Part shown: piece after piece, positions 51,300-62,600 of the stretch
Layout: each line of letters begins with the position of its first letter
Numbering within the stretch: the first letter of the stretch is position 1
Origin: Flavobacterium sp. BFFFF2
Lineage (GTDB): Bacteria; Bacteroidota; Bacteroidia; Flavobacteriales; Flavobacteriaceae
Direction: 5' to 3'
DNA length: 64,000 nucleotides
NCBI GenBank assembly: GCA_002256385.1
Contig: NKJD01000017.1
Coordinates: forward strand, 1 to 64,000
Made by a program: the position numbers and the translations under genes
The notes under the pieces: generated by a model
Told to the model about the DNA's origin: nothing
The model's database searches: none
Seen by the model: only the letters and a program-made list of their open reading frames with translations

Positions 51300-52778
51300 A
51301 TGGGAAAAAATTTAACCACACGCGGAGCAGATTACTCCAAATGGTACAACGAATTAGTTGTAAAAGCGGACTTGGCCGAAAACTCGGGGGTACGGGGCTG
51401 TATGGTGATTAAACCTTACGGTTACGCCATTTGGGAAAAAATGCAAGCGCAATTGGATAAAATGTTCAAAGAGACGGGTCATTCCAATGCCTATTTTCCG
51501 CTATTTGTTCCCAAAAGCATGTTTGAAGCCGAAGAAAAGAACGCAGAAGGCTTTGCCAAAGAATGCGCCATTGTTACGCATTACAGGCTTAAAAACGACG
51601 AAGCCAACCCGGGTAAACTCATGGTGGATCCGCAAGCTAAATTAGAAGAAGAGCTCATAGTTCGTCCAACCAGTGAAGCAATTATATGGTCTACTTATAA
51701 AGGTTGGGTGCAATCATACCGCGATTTACCACTTTTAATTAACCAATGGGCCAATGTGGTTCGTTGGGAAATGCGTACCCGCTTGTTTTTGCGCACCGCC
51801 GAATTTTTATGGCAAGAAGGACACACAGCACACTCAACAGAGTCTGAAGCCATTGAAGAAACAGTAAAAATGATGGAGGTGTATGCCGAATTTGCGGAGC
51901 AATTTATGGCTATACCGGTCATTAAGGGCGTAAAAACGGAGTCTGAACGTTTTGCGGGCGCGGTCAATACCTATTGCATTGAAGCCTTAATGCAAGATGG
52001 AAAAGCGCTGCAAGCGGGTACCTCTCATTTTTTAGGTCAAAATTTTGCCAAAGCATTTGATGTTAAATTTACCAATAAAGAAGGCAAGCTGGAACATGTT
52101 TGGGGTACCTCATGGGGTGTTTCTACCCGTTTGATGGGCGCGCTCGTGATGACCCATTCCGATGATAATGGCCTGGTGCTTCCGCCAAATCTAGCGCCTA
52201 TTCAGGTCGTAATTGTACCAATTTATAGAACTGAAGAGCAACAGAATGCCATTGCATTGGTTGCCGAAGATTTGGCCAAAGAATTAAAACAATTGGGCAT
52301 TTCTGTTAAATTCGATAACAGGGACACCTTAAAACCAGGCTTTAAATTCAATGAATATGAGCTCAAAGGCGTGCCTGTTCGTTTGGCGATAGGTCCGAAT
52401 GATCTGGAAAACCAAACGGTTGAAGTGGCTCGCAGGGACACCTTAACCAAAGAAAATGTCACGATGAATGGGTTGCCAAATTACATCAAAGAGTTGCTCG
52501 AAACCATTCAAGAAAGTTTGTTCACCAAAGCCTTGAATTACCGCGACACCCACATTACATCCGTTGATGATTTTGACACCTTCAAAGAATTGCTTGACAG
52601 CAAAGGAGGTTTCTTTGCAGCACACTGGGACGGAACGGCCGAAACCGAGGAACGGATCAAAGAGTTAACCAAAGCTACCATCCGCTGTATTCCACTCAAT
52701 CAGCCAGCAGAGCAAGGAACTTGTATGTTGACTGGGAAGCCTTCAGAGGGCCGGGTTTTGTTTGCTAAAGCGTATTAA
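51300..52778 (+). CDS. proS: Proline--tRNA ligase (archaeal/eukaryote-like type)
   Basis: The 492-residue class II synthetase has [14 protein letters not shown], motif 2-like [21 protein letters not shown] (partly [10 protein letters not shown]) and RPTSEAII. An anticodon-binding domain covers ~290-400, and a C-terminal zinc-domain-like part ends RVLFAKAY. The ~490-residue length without the inserted editing domain fits the ProS3/EPRS-like type rather than the longer E. coli type. It charges tRNA-Pro. Monocistronic, with its own promoter and terminator. Confidence 0.96.
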   Translation: MGKNLTTRGADYSKWYNELVVKADLAENSGVRGCMVIKPYGYAIWEKMQAQLDKMFKETGHSNAYFPLFVPKSMFEAEEKNAEGFAKECAIVTHYRLKNDEANPGKLMVDPQAKLEEELIVRPTSEAIIWSTYKGWVQSYRDLPLLINQWANVVRWEMRTRLFLRTAEFLWQEGHTAHSTESEAIEETVKMMEVYAEFAEQFMAIPVIKGVKTESERFAGAVNTYCIEALMQDGKALQAGTSHFLGQNFAKAFDVKFTNKEGKLEHVWGTSWGVSTRLMGALVMTHSDDNGLVLPPNLAPIQVVIVPIYRTEEQQNAIALVAEDLAKELKQLGISVKFDNRDTLKPGFKFNEYELKGVPVRLAIGPNDLENQTVEVARRDTLTKENVTMNGLPNYIKELLETIQESLFTKALNYRDTHITSVDDFDTFKELLDSKGGFFAAHWDGTAETEERIKELTKATIRCIPLNQPAEQGTCMLTGKPSEGRVLFAKAY

Positions 52779-52816
52779 AATCAAAAATCTTATTACTGTT
52801 TGTAATTAAAAATCAG

Positions 52817-52843
52817 AAGGAGTTGGAAACAACTCCTTTTTTT
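52817..52843 (+). terminator. Terminator of proS
   Basis: AAGGAGTT and AACTCCTT form a perfect 8-bp stem with a 6-base loop, followed by a T run, ~40 bases after the proS stop. The upstream part of the frame preceding hemN overlaps this hairpin, which is one reason to reject the earlier start there. Confidence 0.88.
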
Positions 52844-52939
52844 ATTCATTTTAATTCGGGGAAAATTAATGCACAACTGACAATTGTCATTATTCATACA
52901 GAATTCAAAATTTACATTTGTCGGGTAAATGCACCGATT

Positions 52940-54304
52940 ATGACGCTTTCATTGATTCAAAAATACAACGTGCCAGGGCCGCGTTACACCAGTTACCCAA
53001 CCGTTCCTTATTGGGACGATGCAAGTTTTGATGTGACCAAATGGAAACAGTCCGTTTTGCAATCTTTTGACGAAAGCAATGCCGAAGAAGGGCTCAGTTT
53101 ATATATTCATTTGCCTTTTTGCGAAAGCCTTTGCACCTTTTGTGGCTGCCACAAACGCATCACCAAAAGGCACGAGGTTGAGGCGCCATACATTGATGCT
53201 TTGCTCAAAGAATGGCAATTGTATTTGGAATTATTTCCCAAAAAACCGCACATACGCGAAATTCATTTGGGGGGCGGTACGCCTACTTTTTTTTCTCCCT
53301 TGCATCTAAAAAAACTCATTGATGGAATACTTGAATCGGCCGATGTAGCGCCCAATTATGAATTTAGTTTTGAGGGCCACCCCAGCAGCACAAGCCGCGC
53401 GCACTTAAAAACCCTATTTGATTTGGGGTTTCGAAGGGTCAGTTTTGGCGTGCAAGATTACAGTCCCACCGTGCAAAACGCCATTAATCGCCATCAAAGT
53501 TTTCACGATGTGGCCAAGGTTACTTTTTGGGCCCGTGAAATAGGGTACACTTCGGTGTCACATGATTTAATTTATGGTTTGCCATTTCAGAAAATGGACG
53601 ATGTGTTGGACACCATTGACAAAACCCGTTCGTTAAAGCCAGACCGTTTGGCATTTTACAGTTATGCCCATGTGCCCTGGATGAAAGGTAATGGACAACG
53701 TGGTTTTAACGATGCCGATGTGCCCAAAGACGATGAAAAAAGAGCTTTGTATGAAGCGGGTAAACAGCGCTTATTAGCCCATCAATATGTTGAAATTGGC
53801 ATGGATCATTTTGCCTTGCCCACCGACGATTTGTACCAATCATTTACAACAGGGAATCTACACCGCAATTTTATGGGGTACAGTTCCACACACACCAAGC
53901 TGTTGATTGGCTTGGGCGTTTCGTCCATTAGCGACAGTTGGTATGCCTTTGCCCAAAATGAAAAACAATTGGAAGCCTATTACAGCCAATTGGACGAAGG
54001 CGAATTTCCCGTCTTTAGAGGGCACACTTTGACCACCGAAGATTTGGTCGTTCGCCGCCACATACTCAACTTAATGTGCCGTTATACCACTTCATGGACC
54101 CAATTGCGCGACCGATTTGCCGCCCTTCCTGAAGTTCTTGACTCATTAGCCGAAATGCAGCAAGATGGGCTCATTCAAATCGAATCAGACTCTTTAACAA
54201 TTTTGGAGGCGGGAAAACCATTCATCAGAAATGTGTGCATGGCATTTGACCTTCGGCTGAAACGCGACAGGCCAACAACGCCCTTGTTTTCGATGACGAT
54301 TTAG
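52940..54304 (+). CDS. hemN: Oxygen-independent coproporphyrinogen III oxidase
   Basis: The product has 454 residues from ATG 52940; an upstream in-frame start at 52823 overlaps the proS terminator. The radical-SAM cluster ligands C61, C65 and C68 appear in FCESLCTFCGC, one residue off the E. coli HemN numbering. The start YNVPGPRYTSYPTVPYW, LGGGTPTF and a HemN C-terminal domain are also present. It decarboxylates coproporphyrinogen III to protoporphyrinogen IX without O2, for heme synthesis. Full length; unlike shorter HemW-type proteins it has the N-terminal tripwire-like segment. Confidence 0.95.
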   Translation: MTLSLIQKYNVPGPRYTSYPTVPYWDDASFDVTKWKQSVLQSFDESNAEEGLSLYIHLPFCESLCTFCGCHKRITKRHEVEAPYIDALLKEWQLYLELFPKKPHIREIHLGGGTPTFFSPLHLKKLIDGILESADVAPNYEFSFEGHPSSTSRAHLKTLFDLGFRRVSFGVQDYSPTVQNAINRHQSFHDVAKVTFWAREIGYTSVSHDLIYGLPFQKMDDVLDTIDKTRSLKPDRLAFYSYAHVPWMKGNGQRGFNDADVPKDDEKRALYEAGKQRLLAHQYVEIGMDHFALPTDDLYQSFTTGNLHRNFMGYSSTHTKLLIGLGVSSISDSWYAFAQNEKQLEAYYSQLDEGEFPVFRGHTLTTEDLVVRRHILNLMCRYTTSWTQLRDRFAALPEVLDSLAEMQQDGLIQIESDSLTILEAGKPFIRNVCMAFDLRLKRDRPTTPLFSMTI

Positions 54305-54383
54305 CCATGTTACTTTAAAAACCAATGGCATTGATTAGGTAAACTTGAACCAAAAAAGGTATCTTTGAGCTTCAAATTTTTCT

Positions 54384-55004
54384 ATGGAATTCACCTCCAA
54401 ATTATTGGAACAAGCGGTTGATGAAATTGCGCAATTGCCTGGCATTGGCAAAAGAACGGCCCTTCGTTTGGCATTGCATTTGCTCAAACAACCTGTTTCA
54501 CAAACCGATCAATTAAGCGAAGCCTTAGTCGCCTTGCGGCACGATGCCGTTTTTTGCGAATCGTGTCATGCCCTTGCCGATGCACCACTTTGTCAGTTGT
54601 GTAGCAACCCAAGCCGCGATCGGTCAATGTTGTGTGTGGTAGAAGACATCCGCGACGTGATGGCCCTCGAAAATACCCAGCAATACAAGGGTTTATATCA
54701 TGTGTTGGGCGGACGCATTTCGCCCATGGAAGGCATTGGCCCCGCCCAATTAAAACTCACTTCTTTAATTGAAAGGGTACAAAAAGAGTCTTTTAGAGAG
54801 CTTATTTTTGCATTGAGTTCCACCATTGAAGCCGATACCACTCAATTTTATATTGTACGCCAATTAGAAGGCTTGCCATTACAAATTAGCACCTTGGCAC
54901 GGGGCATTGCCGTGGGCGATGAACTCGAATATGCCGATGAATTAACGTTGGGTCGAAGCATCATGAATCGGGTTCCCGTGCTTTCAAAGCCAGCGGTTCG
55001 CTAA
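54384..55004 (+). CDS. recR: Recombination protein RecR
   Basis: The 206-residue protein has the N-terminal helix-hairpin-helix ([19 protein letters not shown]). The zinc finger has C58, C61, C70 and C73. A Toprim domain carries [12 protein letters not shown] and [16 protein letters not shown]. RecR works with RecO/RecF in RecA loading at gaps. TATCTTTG at 54360-54367 resembles a -7 element 16 bases before the start. It overlaps purU tail to tail by 3 bases. Confidence 0.96.
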   Translation: MEFTSKLLEQAVDEIAQLPGIGKRTALRLALHLLKQPVSQTDQLSEALVALRHDAVFCESCHALADAPLCQLCSNPSRDRSMLCVVEDIRDVMALENTQQYKGLYHVLGGRISPMEGIGPAQLKLTSLIERVQKESFRELIFALSSTIEADTTQFYIVRQLEGLPLQISTLARGIAVGDELEYADELTLGRSIMNRVPVLSKPAVR

Positions 55005-55855
55005 GAAAAGACGACTGTTCTGTTTGAGTAAACGATGGTTTTTCGCTCCGCATGCCATTTTACGGCCCTGGCCAAAACCATGCGCTCCAAATCTTTCCCT
55101 TTCATAATGAGGTCGGCCACGCTGTGGTGGTGGCTCACACGGGCAATGTCTTGTTCAATAATAGGCCCTTCATCCAATTCTTCGGTCACATAATGGCTGG
55201 TGGCGCCAATAATTTTCACCCCTCTTTTAAAAGCCGAATGATAGGGTTTTGCCCCAGGAAATGCAGGTAAAAACGAATGGTGAATGTTGATGATTTTATT
55301 CGGATATGCTTGAATCAATGCCGGACTTATAATTTGCATATAACGAGCCAGCACAATAAAATCAATTTGATACTGACTAAGTAATTCCAGTTGGCGTTTT
55401 TCGCCTTCTTCGCGAATGTCTTTGGTGTAAGGCACATGCTCAAACGGAATATTAAAACGTTGGGCTACTATTTCCAAATCGGTGTGGTTGCTCAAAATAA
55501 CAGCAATGTTTACAGGCAATTCTCCTGAGCTGTAGCGGGCCAATAAATCATAGAGGCAATGGTCGTATTTTGAAACAAACAAAGCCATTTTTGGAATGTC
55601 GTGTTGGGTAAACCAATCCCAGGTCATGCCCAGTGGTTTGGCAATTTGGTAATTAAAGACGTTTTTTAATTCGTGCAAAGGCATCGCGTCATCGGCAAAG
55701 ACACATTCTAACCGCATAAAAAACACATTCTGATCTTGGTCAACGTGTTGGTCTAAGTAAAGGATGTTTCCGCGGTGGGTAGCCATAAAATTGGTCACTG
55801 TGGCAATCAATGCAGGTTGGTCGGTACAGTGTATGAGTAGGGTTAATTTTTCCAT
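55001..55855 (-). CDS. purU: Formyltetrahydrofolate deformylase
   Basis: The product has 284 residues from ATG 55855 (an upstream TTG adds four residues). An N-terminal ACT domain ([21 protein letters not shown]) is followed by a formyltransferase-like domain. Visible motifs are [41 protein letters not shown] (in parts) and [20 protein letters not shown]. It hydrolyses 10-formyl-THF to formate and THF, balancing one-carbon pools. Confidence 0.95.
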   Translation of the reverse strand: MEKLTLLIHCTDQPALIATVTNFMATHRGNILYLDQHVDQDQNVFFMRLECVFADDAMPLHELKNVFNYQIAKPLGMTWDWFTQHDIPKMALFVSKYDHCLYDLLARYSSGELPVNIAVILSNHTDLEIVAQRFNIPFEHVPYTKDIREEGEKRQLELLSQYQIDFIVLARYMQIISPALIQAYPNKIINIHHSFLPAFPGAKPYHSAFKRGVKIIGATSHYVTEELDEGPIIEQDIARVSHHHSVADLIMKGKDLERMVLARAVKWHAERKTIVYSNRTVVFS

Positions 55856-56006
55856 GGGGGCAAGCAATGATAATTTTAACGAAACTAAGCAGAATTTAAC
55901 ACCTATTCATGGTTTGAATGCTTTTTTATGTTTTTCGGATTGTAACCCCACTTTTTTTTAAAATTCCGTAAATTGCGGCCACTAAAAATGCAACAAACTG
56001 AGCAGT

Positions 56007-59000
56007 ATGGAACAAAGCACGCCTTATTTACCAAACAATAAAGTCCGAATCGTAACTGCAGCCTCCTTGTTTGATGGCCATGATGCCGCCATTAACATTA
56101 TGCGGCGCATTATTCAAGCAACAGGGGTTGAAGTCATTCACCTTGGGCATGACCGCAGCGTAGACGAAGTGGTAACAACGGCCATTCAAGAAGACGCCAA
56201 TGCCATTGCGCTGACCTCGTATCAAGGCGGGCACACCGAGTATTTCAAATACATGCACGATTTGTTGCAAGAGCGCGGTGCCGGACACATCAAAATTTTT
56301 GGTGGTGGGGGCGGGGTGATTCTTCCGTCCGAGATTGAAGAATTGCATGCCTATGGCATCACCCGCATTTATTCGCCCGATGACGGCCGTGCTTTAGGGT
56401 TGCAAGGCATGATTAATGATTTGGTGCAAAAATCAGATTTTCCAGTAGGCGATGTGCTGACCGACGAGCTTGACCGATTGGCGAGCAAAGATGCCATGGC
56501 CATTTCGCGGCTGATTTCGGCTGCTGAAAATTTCCCCGAACGATCACGCGATATGTTGGCCCACATTCACCAAATGAATGAAGGAACTTCCATCCCTGTC
56601 TTGGGAATTACGGGAACAGGTGGCGCTGGTAAATCATCGTTGGTGGATGAATTGGTGCGTCGTTTTTTGATTGATTTTCCAGAAAAAACCTTGGGCATCA
56701 TCTCTGTCGATCCATCGAAACGCAAAACAGGTGGGGCGCTGTTGGGCGACCGCATCCGTATGAACGCCATCAATTCACCGAGGGTTTACATGCGCTCGTT
56801 GGCCACGCGTCAGTCCAATTTGGCTTTATCCAAGTATGTGGCAGAAGCCATCGAAATTGTCAAAGCGGCCCGTTATGACCTGATCATTTTAGAAACCTCG
56901 GGAATCGGCCAAAGTGACACCGAAATTTTGGAACATTCTGATATTTCATTATACGTCATGACCCCCGAATTTGGGGCAGCGACGCAATTGGAAAAAATTG
57001 ACATGCTCGATTTTGCCGATTGGGTAGCCATTAATAAATTTGACAAACGCGGCGCCTTAGATGCCTTGCGCGATGTGAAGAAACAATACCAACGCAACCA
57101 CAATTTATGGGACCAAAACCCCGATGACATGCCTGTGATTGGCACCATTGCCTCGCAGTTTAATGACCCGGGCATGAATGTGTTGTACAAAAAACTGATG
57201 GACACCTTGGTGCATAAAACCGGGGCCAATTTGCACTCTACATTTACCATTAGCCGTGAAATGAGCGAAAAGATTTTTGTCATTCCACCGCACCGCACCC
57301 GATACTTGTCTGAAATTGCCGAAAACAACCGCAGTTATGACCACAAAGCGGGCCAGCAGGCCGAAGTGATGCAGCAGTTGTACGGTGTTTATAAAACGCT
57401 TTGTACGTTGGCGTTTCCTATACAATTACCGACAAATAGCCTTTATCATGCGCAAGGTTTAGCCACCGAAGTGTTTCTAGAAGCAGTGGCGGCTGATGCC
57501 GAAAAATTGACCTTGGTTCAGTTGTTACTCAAAGAATTTGACCGCATCCGCATGAATGTGGATCCGTACAATTGGGACATCATTGTTCGGTGGAACGACA
57601 AGGTCAATTTATATAAAGACCCTGTGTATTCTTTTAAAGTTCGCGATAAATTAATTCAAATTCAAACGCATACCGAGAGTTTGTCGCACAGCCAAATTCC
57701 AAAAATTGCTTTGCCGAAATACCAAGCATGGGGCGACATTTTACGTTGGTGTTTGCAAGAAAATGTACCAGGTGCCTTTCCGTTTACCTCGGGCTTGTAT
57801 CCATTTAAACGCGAAGGCGAAGACCCGACGCGGATGTTTGCAGGCGAAGGAGGTCCCGAACGCACCAACCGCCGCTTTCATTATGTATCGTTGGGCATGC
57901 CCGCCAAACGGTTGTCAACCGCTTTTGATAGTGTCACTTTATATGGCAATGACCCAGGATTTAGGCCTGATATTTATGGTAAAATTGGCAATGCAGGCGT
58001 TTCCATTTGCTGCTTAGACGATGCCAAAAAACTGTATTCAGGTTTTGACTTATCGCATCCGTTAACGTCTGTTTCCATGACCATTAATGGGCCTGCGCCG
58101 ATGTTGTTGGCCTTTTTTATGAATGCAGCCATTGATCAGAATTGCGAGAAATACATCTTTGAGCACAATTTGCAAGATGCCGTCAATGAGCGCATCAACG
58201 AAATTTACAAAGAACGCGGGGCGGTACGTCCTCAATATCAAGGTGAATTACCAGAAGGAAACAATGGATTGGGCTTGTTCTTACTGGGAGTAACTGGCGA
58301 TCTGGTGTTGCCCAAAGAAGTGTACGATAAAATTAAAGTAGAGACGCTGTCGCAAGTGCGAGGCACCGTTCAGGCCGATATTTTAAAAGAAGACCAGGCG
58401 CAAAATACTTGTATTTTTTCAACGGAGTTTGCGCTCCGATTAATGGGTGACGTACAAGAATATTTCATTGTAAACCAAGTGCGTAATTTTTATTCGGTTT
58501 CCATTTCGGGCTATCACATAGCCGAAGCGGGAGCCAATCCGATTACCCAATTGGCATTTACATTATCAAACGGCTTCACTTACGTGGAATATTACCTGAG
58601 CCGTGGCATGAATATCAATGATTTTGGACCCAATTTGTCATTCTTTTTCTCGAATGGCATTGACCCAGAATATGCGGTAATCGGTCGGGTAGCGCGCCGA
58701 ATTTGGGCCAAAGCCCTCAAAAATAAGTATGGGGCCAATGAAAGGGCACAAATGCTTAAATACCACATTCAAACGTCGGGGCGTTCGTTGCATGCGCAAG
58801 AAATTGATTTTAATGACATCCGAACCACCCTTCAAGCTTTGTATGCCATTTATGACAACTGCAATTCGCTGCATACCAACGCTTATGATGAGGCTATTAC
58901 CACGCCTACTGAAGAAAGTGTGCGCCGTGCCATGGCCATTCAGCTCATTATTAACAAGGAATTGGGCTTGGCCAAAAATGAAAACCCCATTCAAGGCTCG

Positions 59001-59459
59001 TTTATTATTGAAGAATTAACCGATTTGGTGGAAGCGGCTGTTTTGGCAGAATTTGACCGCATCACCGAACGAGGCGGTGTGTTGGGTGCCATGGAAACCA
59101 TGTACCAACGCAGCAAAATTCAGGAAGAAAGTTTGTATTACGAAACCCTCAAACACACGGGCGAATTTCCGATTATTGGGGTAAATACCTTTTTAAGCAG
59201 CAAAGGATCTCCCACCGTGATTCCAATGGAAGTCATCAGAGCCACTGAAGAAGAAAAGCAGTTTCAAATTGTCACCCTCAACAACTTACAGCAGGCACAT
59301 GCCGACAAGGTAGATGGCTTTATTGACCAATTACAAGAGGCAGCCATCAAAAATCAGAACATTTTTGCTTGTTTGATGGAAGCAGCCAAGTATTGCTCTT
59401 TAGGCCAAATTACATCGGGTTTGTTTGAAGTAGGTGGACAATATCGGCGAAATATGTAG
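56007..59459 (+). CDS. icmF: Fused B12-dependent acyl-CoA mutase (IcmF type: isobutyryl-CoA mutase with G-protein chaperone)
   Basis: The 1150-residue product has three parts. The N-terminal B12-binding domain has [12 protein letters not shown] with cobalt ligand H25 and the loop FGGGGGVI. A MeaB-like GTPase (~185-440) has P-loop GTGGAGKSS near 204 and INKFDKRG near 345. The mutase TIM barrel fills the rest. This fused layout defines IcmF, which interconverts isobutyryl- and n-butyryl-CoA using adenosylcobalamin while the G domain protects it. TRMFAGEGG (near 610) has Phe where methylmalonyl-CoA mutases have Tyr, favouring an unacidic substrate. No second mutase is seen here. No cobalamin riboswitch was found upstream. 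Confidence 0.92.
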   Translation: MEQSTPYLPNNKVRIVTAASLFDGHDAAINIMRRIIQATGVEVIHLGHDRSVDEVVTTAIQEDANAIALTSYQGGHTEYFKYMHDLLQERGAGHIKIFGGGGGVILPSEIEELHAYGITRIYSPDDGRALGLQGMINDLVQKSDFPVGDVLTDELDRLASKDAMAISRLISAAENFPERSRDMLAHIHQMNEGTSIPVLGITGTGGAGKSSLVDELVRRFLIDFPEKTLGIISVDPSKRKTGGALLGDRIRMNAINSPRVYMRSLATRQSNLALSKYVAEAIEIVKAARYDLIILETSGIGQSDTEILEHSDISLYVMTPEFGAATQLEKIDMLDFADWVAINKFDKRGALDALRDVKKQYQRNHNLWDQNPDDMPVIGTIASQFNDPGMNVLYKKLMDTLVHKTGANLHSTFTISREMSEKIFVIPPHRTRYLSEIAENNRSYDHKAGQQAEVMQQLYGVYKTLCTLAFPIQLPTNSLYHAQGLATEVFLEAVAADAEKLTLVQLLLKEFDRIRMNVDPYNWDIIVRWNDKVNLYKDPVYSFKVRDKLIQIQTHTESLSHSQIPKIALPKYQAWGDILRWCLQENVPGAFPFTSGLYPFKREGEDPTRMFAGEGGPERTNRRFHYVSLGMPAKRLSTAFDSVTLYGNDPGFRPDIYGKIGNAGVSICCLDDAKKLYSGFDLSHPLTSVSMTINGPAPMLLAFFMNAAIDQNCEKYIFEHNLQDAVNERINEIYKERGAVRPQYQGELPEGNNGLGLFLLGVTGDLVLPKEVYDKIKVETLSQVRGTVQADILKEDQAQNTCIFSTEFALRLMGDVQEYFIVNQVRNFYSVSISGYHIAEAGANPITQLAFTLSNGFTYVEYYLSRGMNINDFGPNLSFFFSNGIDPEYAVIGRVARRIWAKALKNKYGANERAQMLKYHIQTSGRSLHAQEIDFNDIRTTLQALYAIYDNCNSLHTNAYDEAITTPTEESVRRAMAIQLIINKELGLAKNENPIQGSFIIEELTDLVEAAVLAEFDRITERGGVLGAMETMYQRSKIQEESLYYETLKHTGEFPIIGVNTFLSSKGSPTVIPMEVIRATEEEKQFQIVTLNNLQQAHADKVDGFIDQLQEAAIKNQNIFACLMEAAKYCSLGQITSGLFEVGGQYRRNM

Positions 59460-59496
59460 CATATCGATCTTTTTATTGTGAATACTGAAATTTTAA

Positions 59497-59524
59497 GGAA
59501 CCTTTTTTGAGGTTCCTTTTTTTA
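59497..59524 (+). terminator. Terminator after icmF
   Basis: AGGAACC and GGTTCCT form a perfect 7-bp stem with an 8-base loop, followed by a T run, ~37 bases after the stop. Confidence 0.88.
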
Positions 59525-59636
59525 TATATTTGGACTGGTAGTTTTTTTTAATCCAGATTTGCAGTCATTTTTTTATGTAATAAATTTCTACTGTTTAATC
59601 TGGCCTGAATATGATTCAATTTTCCAAATAAAAGAT

Positions 59637-62600
59637 ATGAAAACGTTTTTCTCCCCCTGGTTCATTTGTTGTTTTTGTTTCTTTCCTTTAATACTCATTT
59701 CACAGAGTTTTACCAACAATATATTGGCTGTGCAAGGAAGTTGGAACAGCTCGCTTTCGCGCAGTATTTCGGTTTCAGGTTTATCTAATTTGCAGGCAGG
59801 CGTACTGTCATTGAATCAAGTTCGGTTGCAGTTGGGAAATGTAGCCGATGTGCCTGTTTCATGGGCAAATTATACCATTACGCTTTCTTCGCCTTTAGGT
59901 ACCACCATCCAATTGGTCGCTGATAGTGGTGCAGGAGCAGCAAGTTTTCCCGCAAATGCCGTTTCTTATATTGATATCAAACTGCGTGCATCAGCCGTAT
60001 TGCGTTATCCATCAGATCATGGTGTGCTGGCACAACCTTTTTCCATTGGTTATTACCGTTCAAAAGATACGTTTTTAAATTTTGGCAACGAAGATCCGAA
60101 TGGCAATTGGACTTTGACAATATCAGAAAATGGAACCGATTTAGGAGCCCGTTTTCAATCGGTTACTTTGCAATTTGGCGCTCCATTGACCACCCAAGAT
60201 GTCAATGGCACTTCTTTTTTTGATCAATGTGCCACCCCGCTGTGTTTGGGGCCGCAACAAATTACCATGGGCAGTTTAACAGGTTTTACAACCGGTTCAC
60301 AAGACCCAACTAACGCAGGAATAACTGGTTGTACCTTTAACAGCTCACCAAATAAAACGGCTTGGTTTCAATTTTATGCGGCTGCCACAACGGCCAATAT
60401 TCAGTTGTCGGGTGTGACGGGGACCTATAAAATGGCCGCCTTTAAAAGTGCCACAGCTACAGCATGCACCCTATCGGATTTGAGTTTAGTGAATGGCGGA
60501 TGCCCAAGTAATCCAATCAATGACAGTTATCCAACTCCTGCTTATACAGATGGTTCAGGACTGAATCAGCAGTTGCATTTGACAGGTTTGATTCCCCATC
60601 GAAAATATTATTTGTATTTGGATGGTACAGGAAACACTTCAGCTTTTTACCTTGAAATGACAGGAGCCGACCCCGTGTGCAGCAATTGTCAGGTGGCTAC
60701 GACGGCTTCAAGTAACAGCCCAGTTTGTGTGGGTAACCCCCTTCAATTGCAAGCAGGCACAGGGCAAAGTTGGAAATGGATTGGCCCCAATGGCTTTAGC
60801 AGTACCAGTCAAAATCCGAGTATTGCAGTCGCTTCGTTGGCCGATTCGGGCACTTATACGGTGATTGTTCGTGATGCTGGGGGGTGTGAAGCCACCACTA
60901 CCGTGATCGTATCAGTTCAAAGTAAAACCATTCCATCTTTTGTACAACTTTCACCTTTTTGCCAAGGAACGCAACCACCTGTGTTGTCTGGCACTTCTAT
61001 CAATGGCATTTCGGGGGTTTGGACCCCAGCAGTCATCAACAATTTTAGCAGTGGGGTGTACACATTTACGCCAGATGCCACTTTGTTTCCGTGTTCGCCA
61101 CCTGTCCAGATGAATGTGATTGTCCTTAATAGTTGCTCTTTTGGGAATTACGCGTCTGCCGTCTGGATCGAAAATTGTTTAACCCAAGATAGTCAGCCTA
61201 TTACCAATGGAAACAACTTTTTTAATATTACCGGCTTTGGCACCAATCGGATTGCCAATGGCATTACCAATTTTCAGTTTGCAGACCAAGATTTAGGCGT
61301 TTATGTTCATAATTCTGGGTCATTGATGTTTCGAGGGGGTGAAATAAAAAGTTTTAAAACAAACAGCGCCAATGTGTGCAGTGCACGGCTTAATTACCGT
61401 ATTTACCCAGTAGGAGGAACACCAGGAACTTTTGTCACCTTGAATTTGCCTTTTTTTAACAATTGTGATGTGCCAAGCAGCCAATTCCCTTCGGGTGGGC
61501 CTTGTAATGCAGGCGATCAAAAATGGCAAAAAGTATTGAACAACACTGAAAACCCCATTGATTTAACTGCGAACAGTCCGGGTCAGTATATCATTGAAGT
61601 ATATTTTGATATGAATGGGTCTTTTACTGCCAATTCTGGCTGTGCCGATTTAATATATTTGAATAATAATGGCCCCAATTACAAGGCTTATTTTACCATT
61701 CAACAGCCCATTGAAATCAATTTTACGCAACCTACCATTTGCAATACCCCCGATGGCACCATTACTTTAAGCAATTTGGCGCCCAACCGCAGTTTTAGCC
61801 TGACTTATACCGTTGATGGCGCGCCTGTTGGGCCACTTACCGTTTTCACCAACAATGCGGGAGTTATTTTACTCGATAAATTAGGCACTGGGACGTATGC
61901 CGCCTTTCAGATCAAATCAAATAACTGTTCGCAAACCAATCCGGGTCCTGTTGTGTTAAACAATCCAACATATACGCCAATTTTTGAGTCGGTACCGGCC
62001 ATTTGTTTCGGTCAAACTTTGGCGCCATTGCCCTTGGTGTCACAAAATGGATTTTCAGGAACCTGGACCCCTGCACTTGACGCAACCCAAACACAGCAAT
62101 ATCTTTTTACACCTTCGTCTGGGCAATGCGTCACCACGCATTCTCTTACCATTACTGTGCGTGAAATTGCGACACCTTTGTTTGCGGCCTTTTCGCCCGT
62201 TTGTGTGGGTGCTACCATGACCCCATTGCCCCTTCAATCGACCAATAGCATTATAGGAACTTGGAGTCCAGCTTTAAACAATTTGCAGACCACTACCTAT
62301 ACCTTTACACCCGATGTCGGACAATGTGCCACCATTCAAACTGCTGACATACAAGTAAACACCTATAGTAGCCCCACTTTTGCTTCGGTACCTAATCAGT
62401 GTTTTGGCACCACCATTAATCCGTTACCTCTCACTTCCATCGAAAATGTAACGGGTACTTGGAGCCCCGCCTTTGATAACCAAAATTCAGGCTTGTACAC
62501 TTTTACCCCAACAGGTGCAGCCTGCTATCAAACCGCAGATGTGTCGGTAACGATTGACCCAATTGTTACACCTGTTTTTGCATTTGGAACAGATGCCACT

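Noticed and set aside
55868..56006. Cobalamin riboswitch upstream of the B12-dependent mutase
   Set aside because: The 139-base region is too short and lacks a recognisable B12-box.
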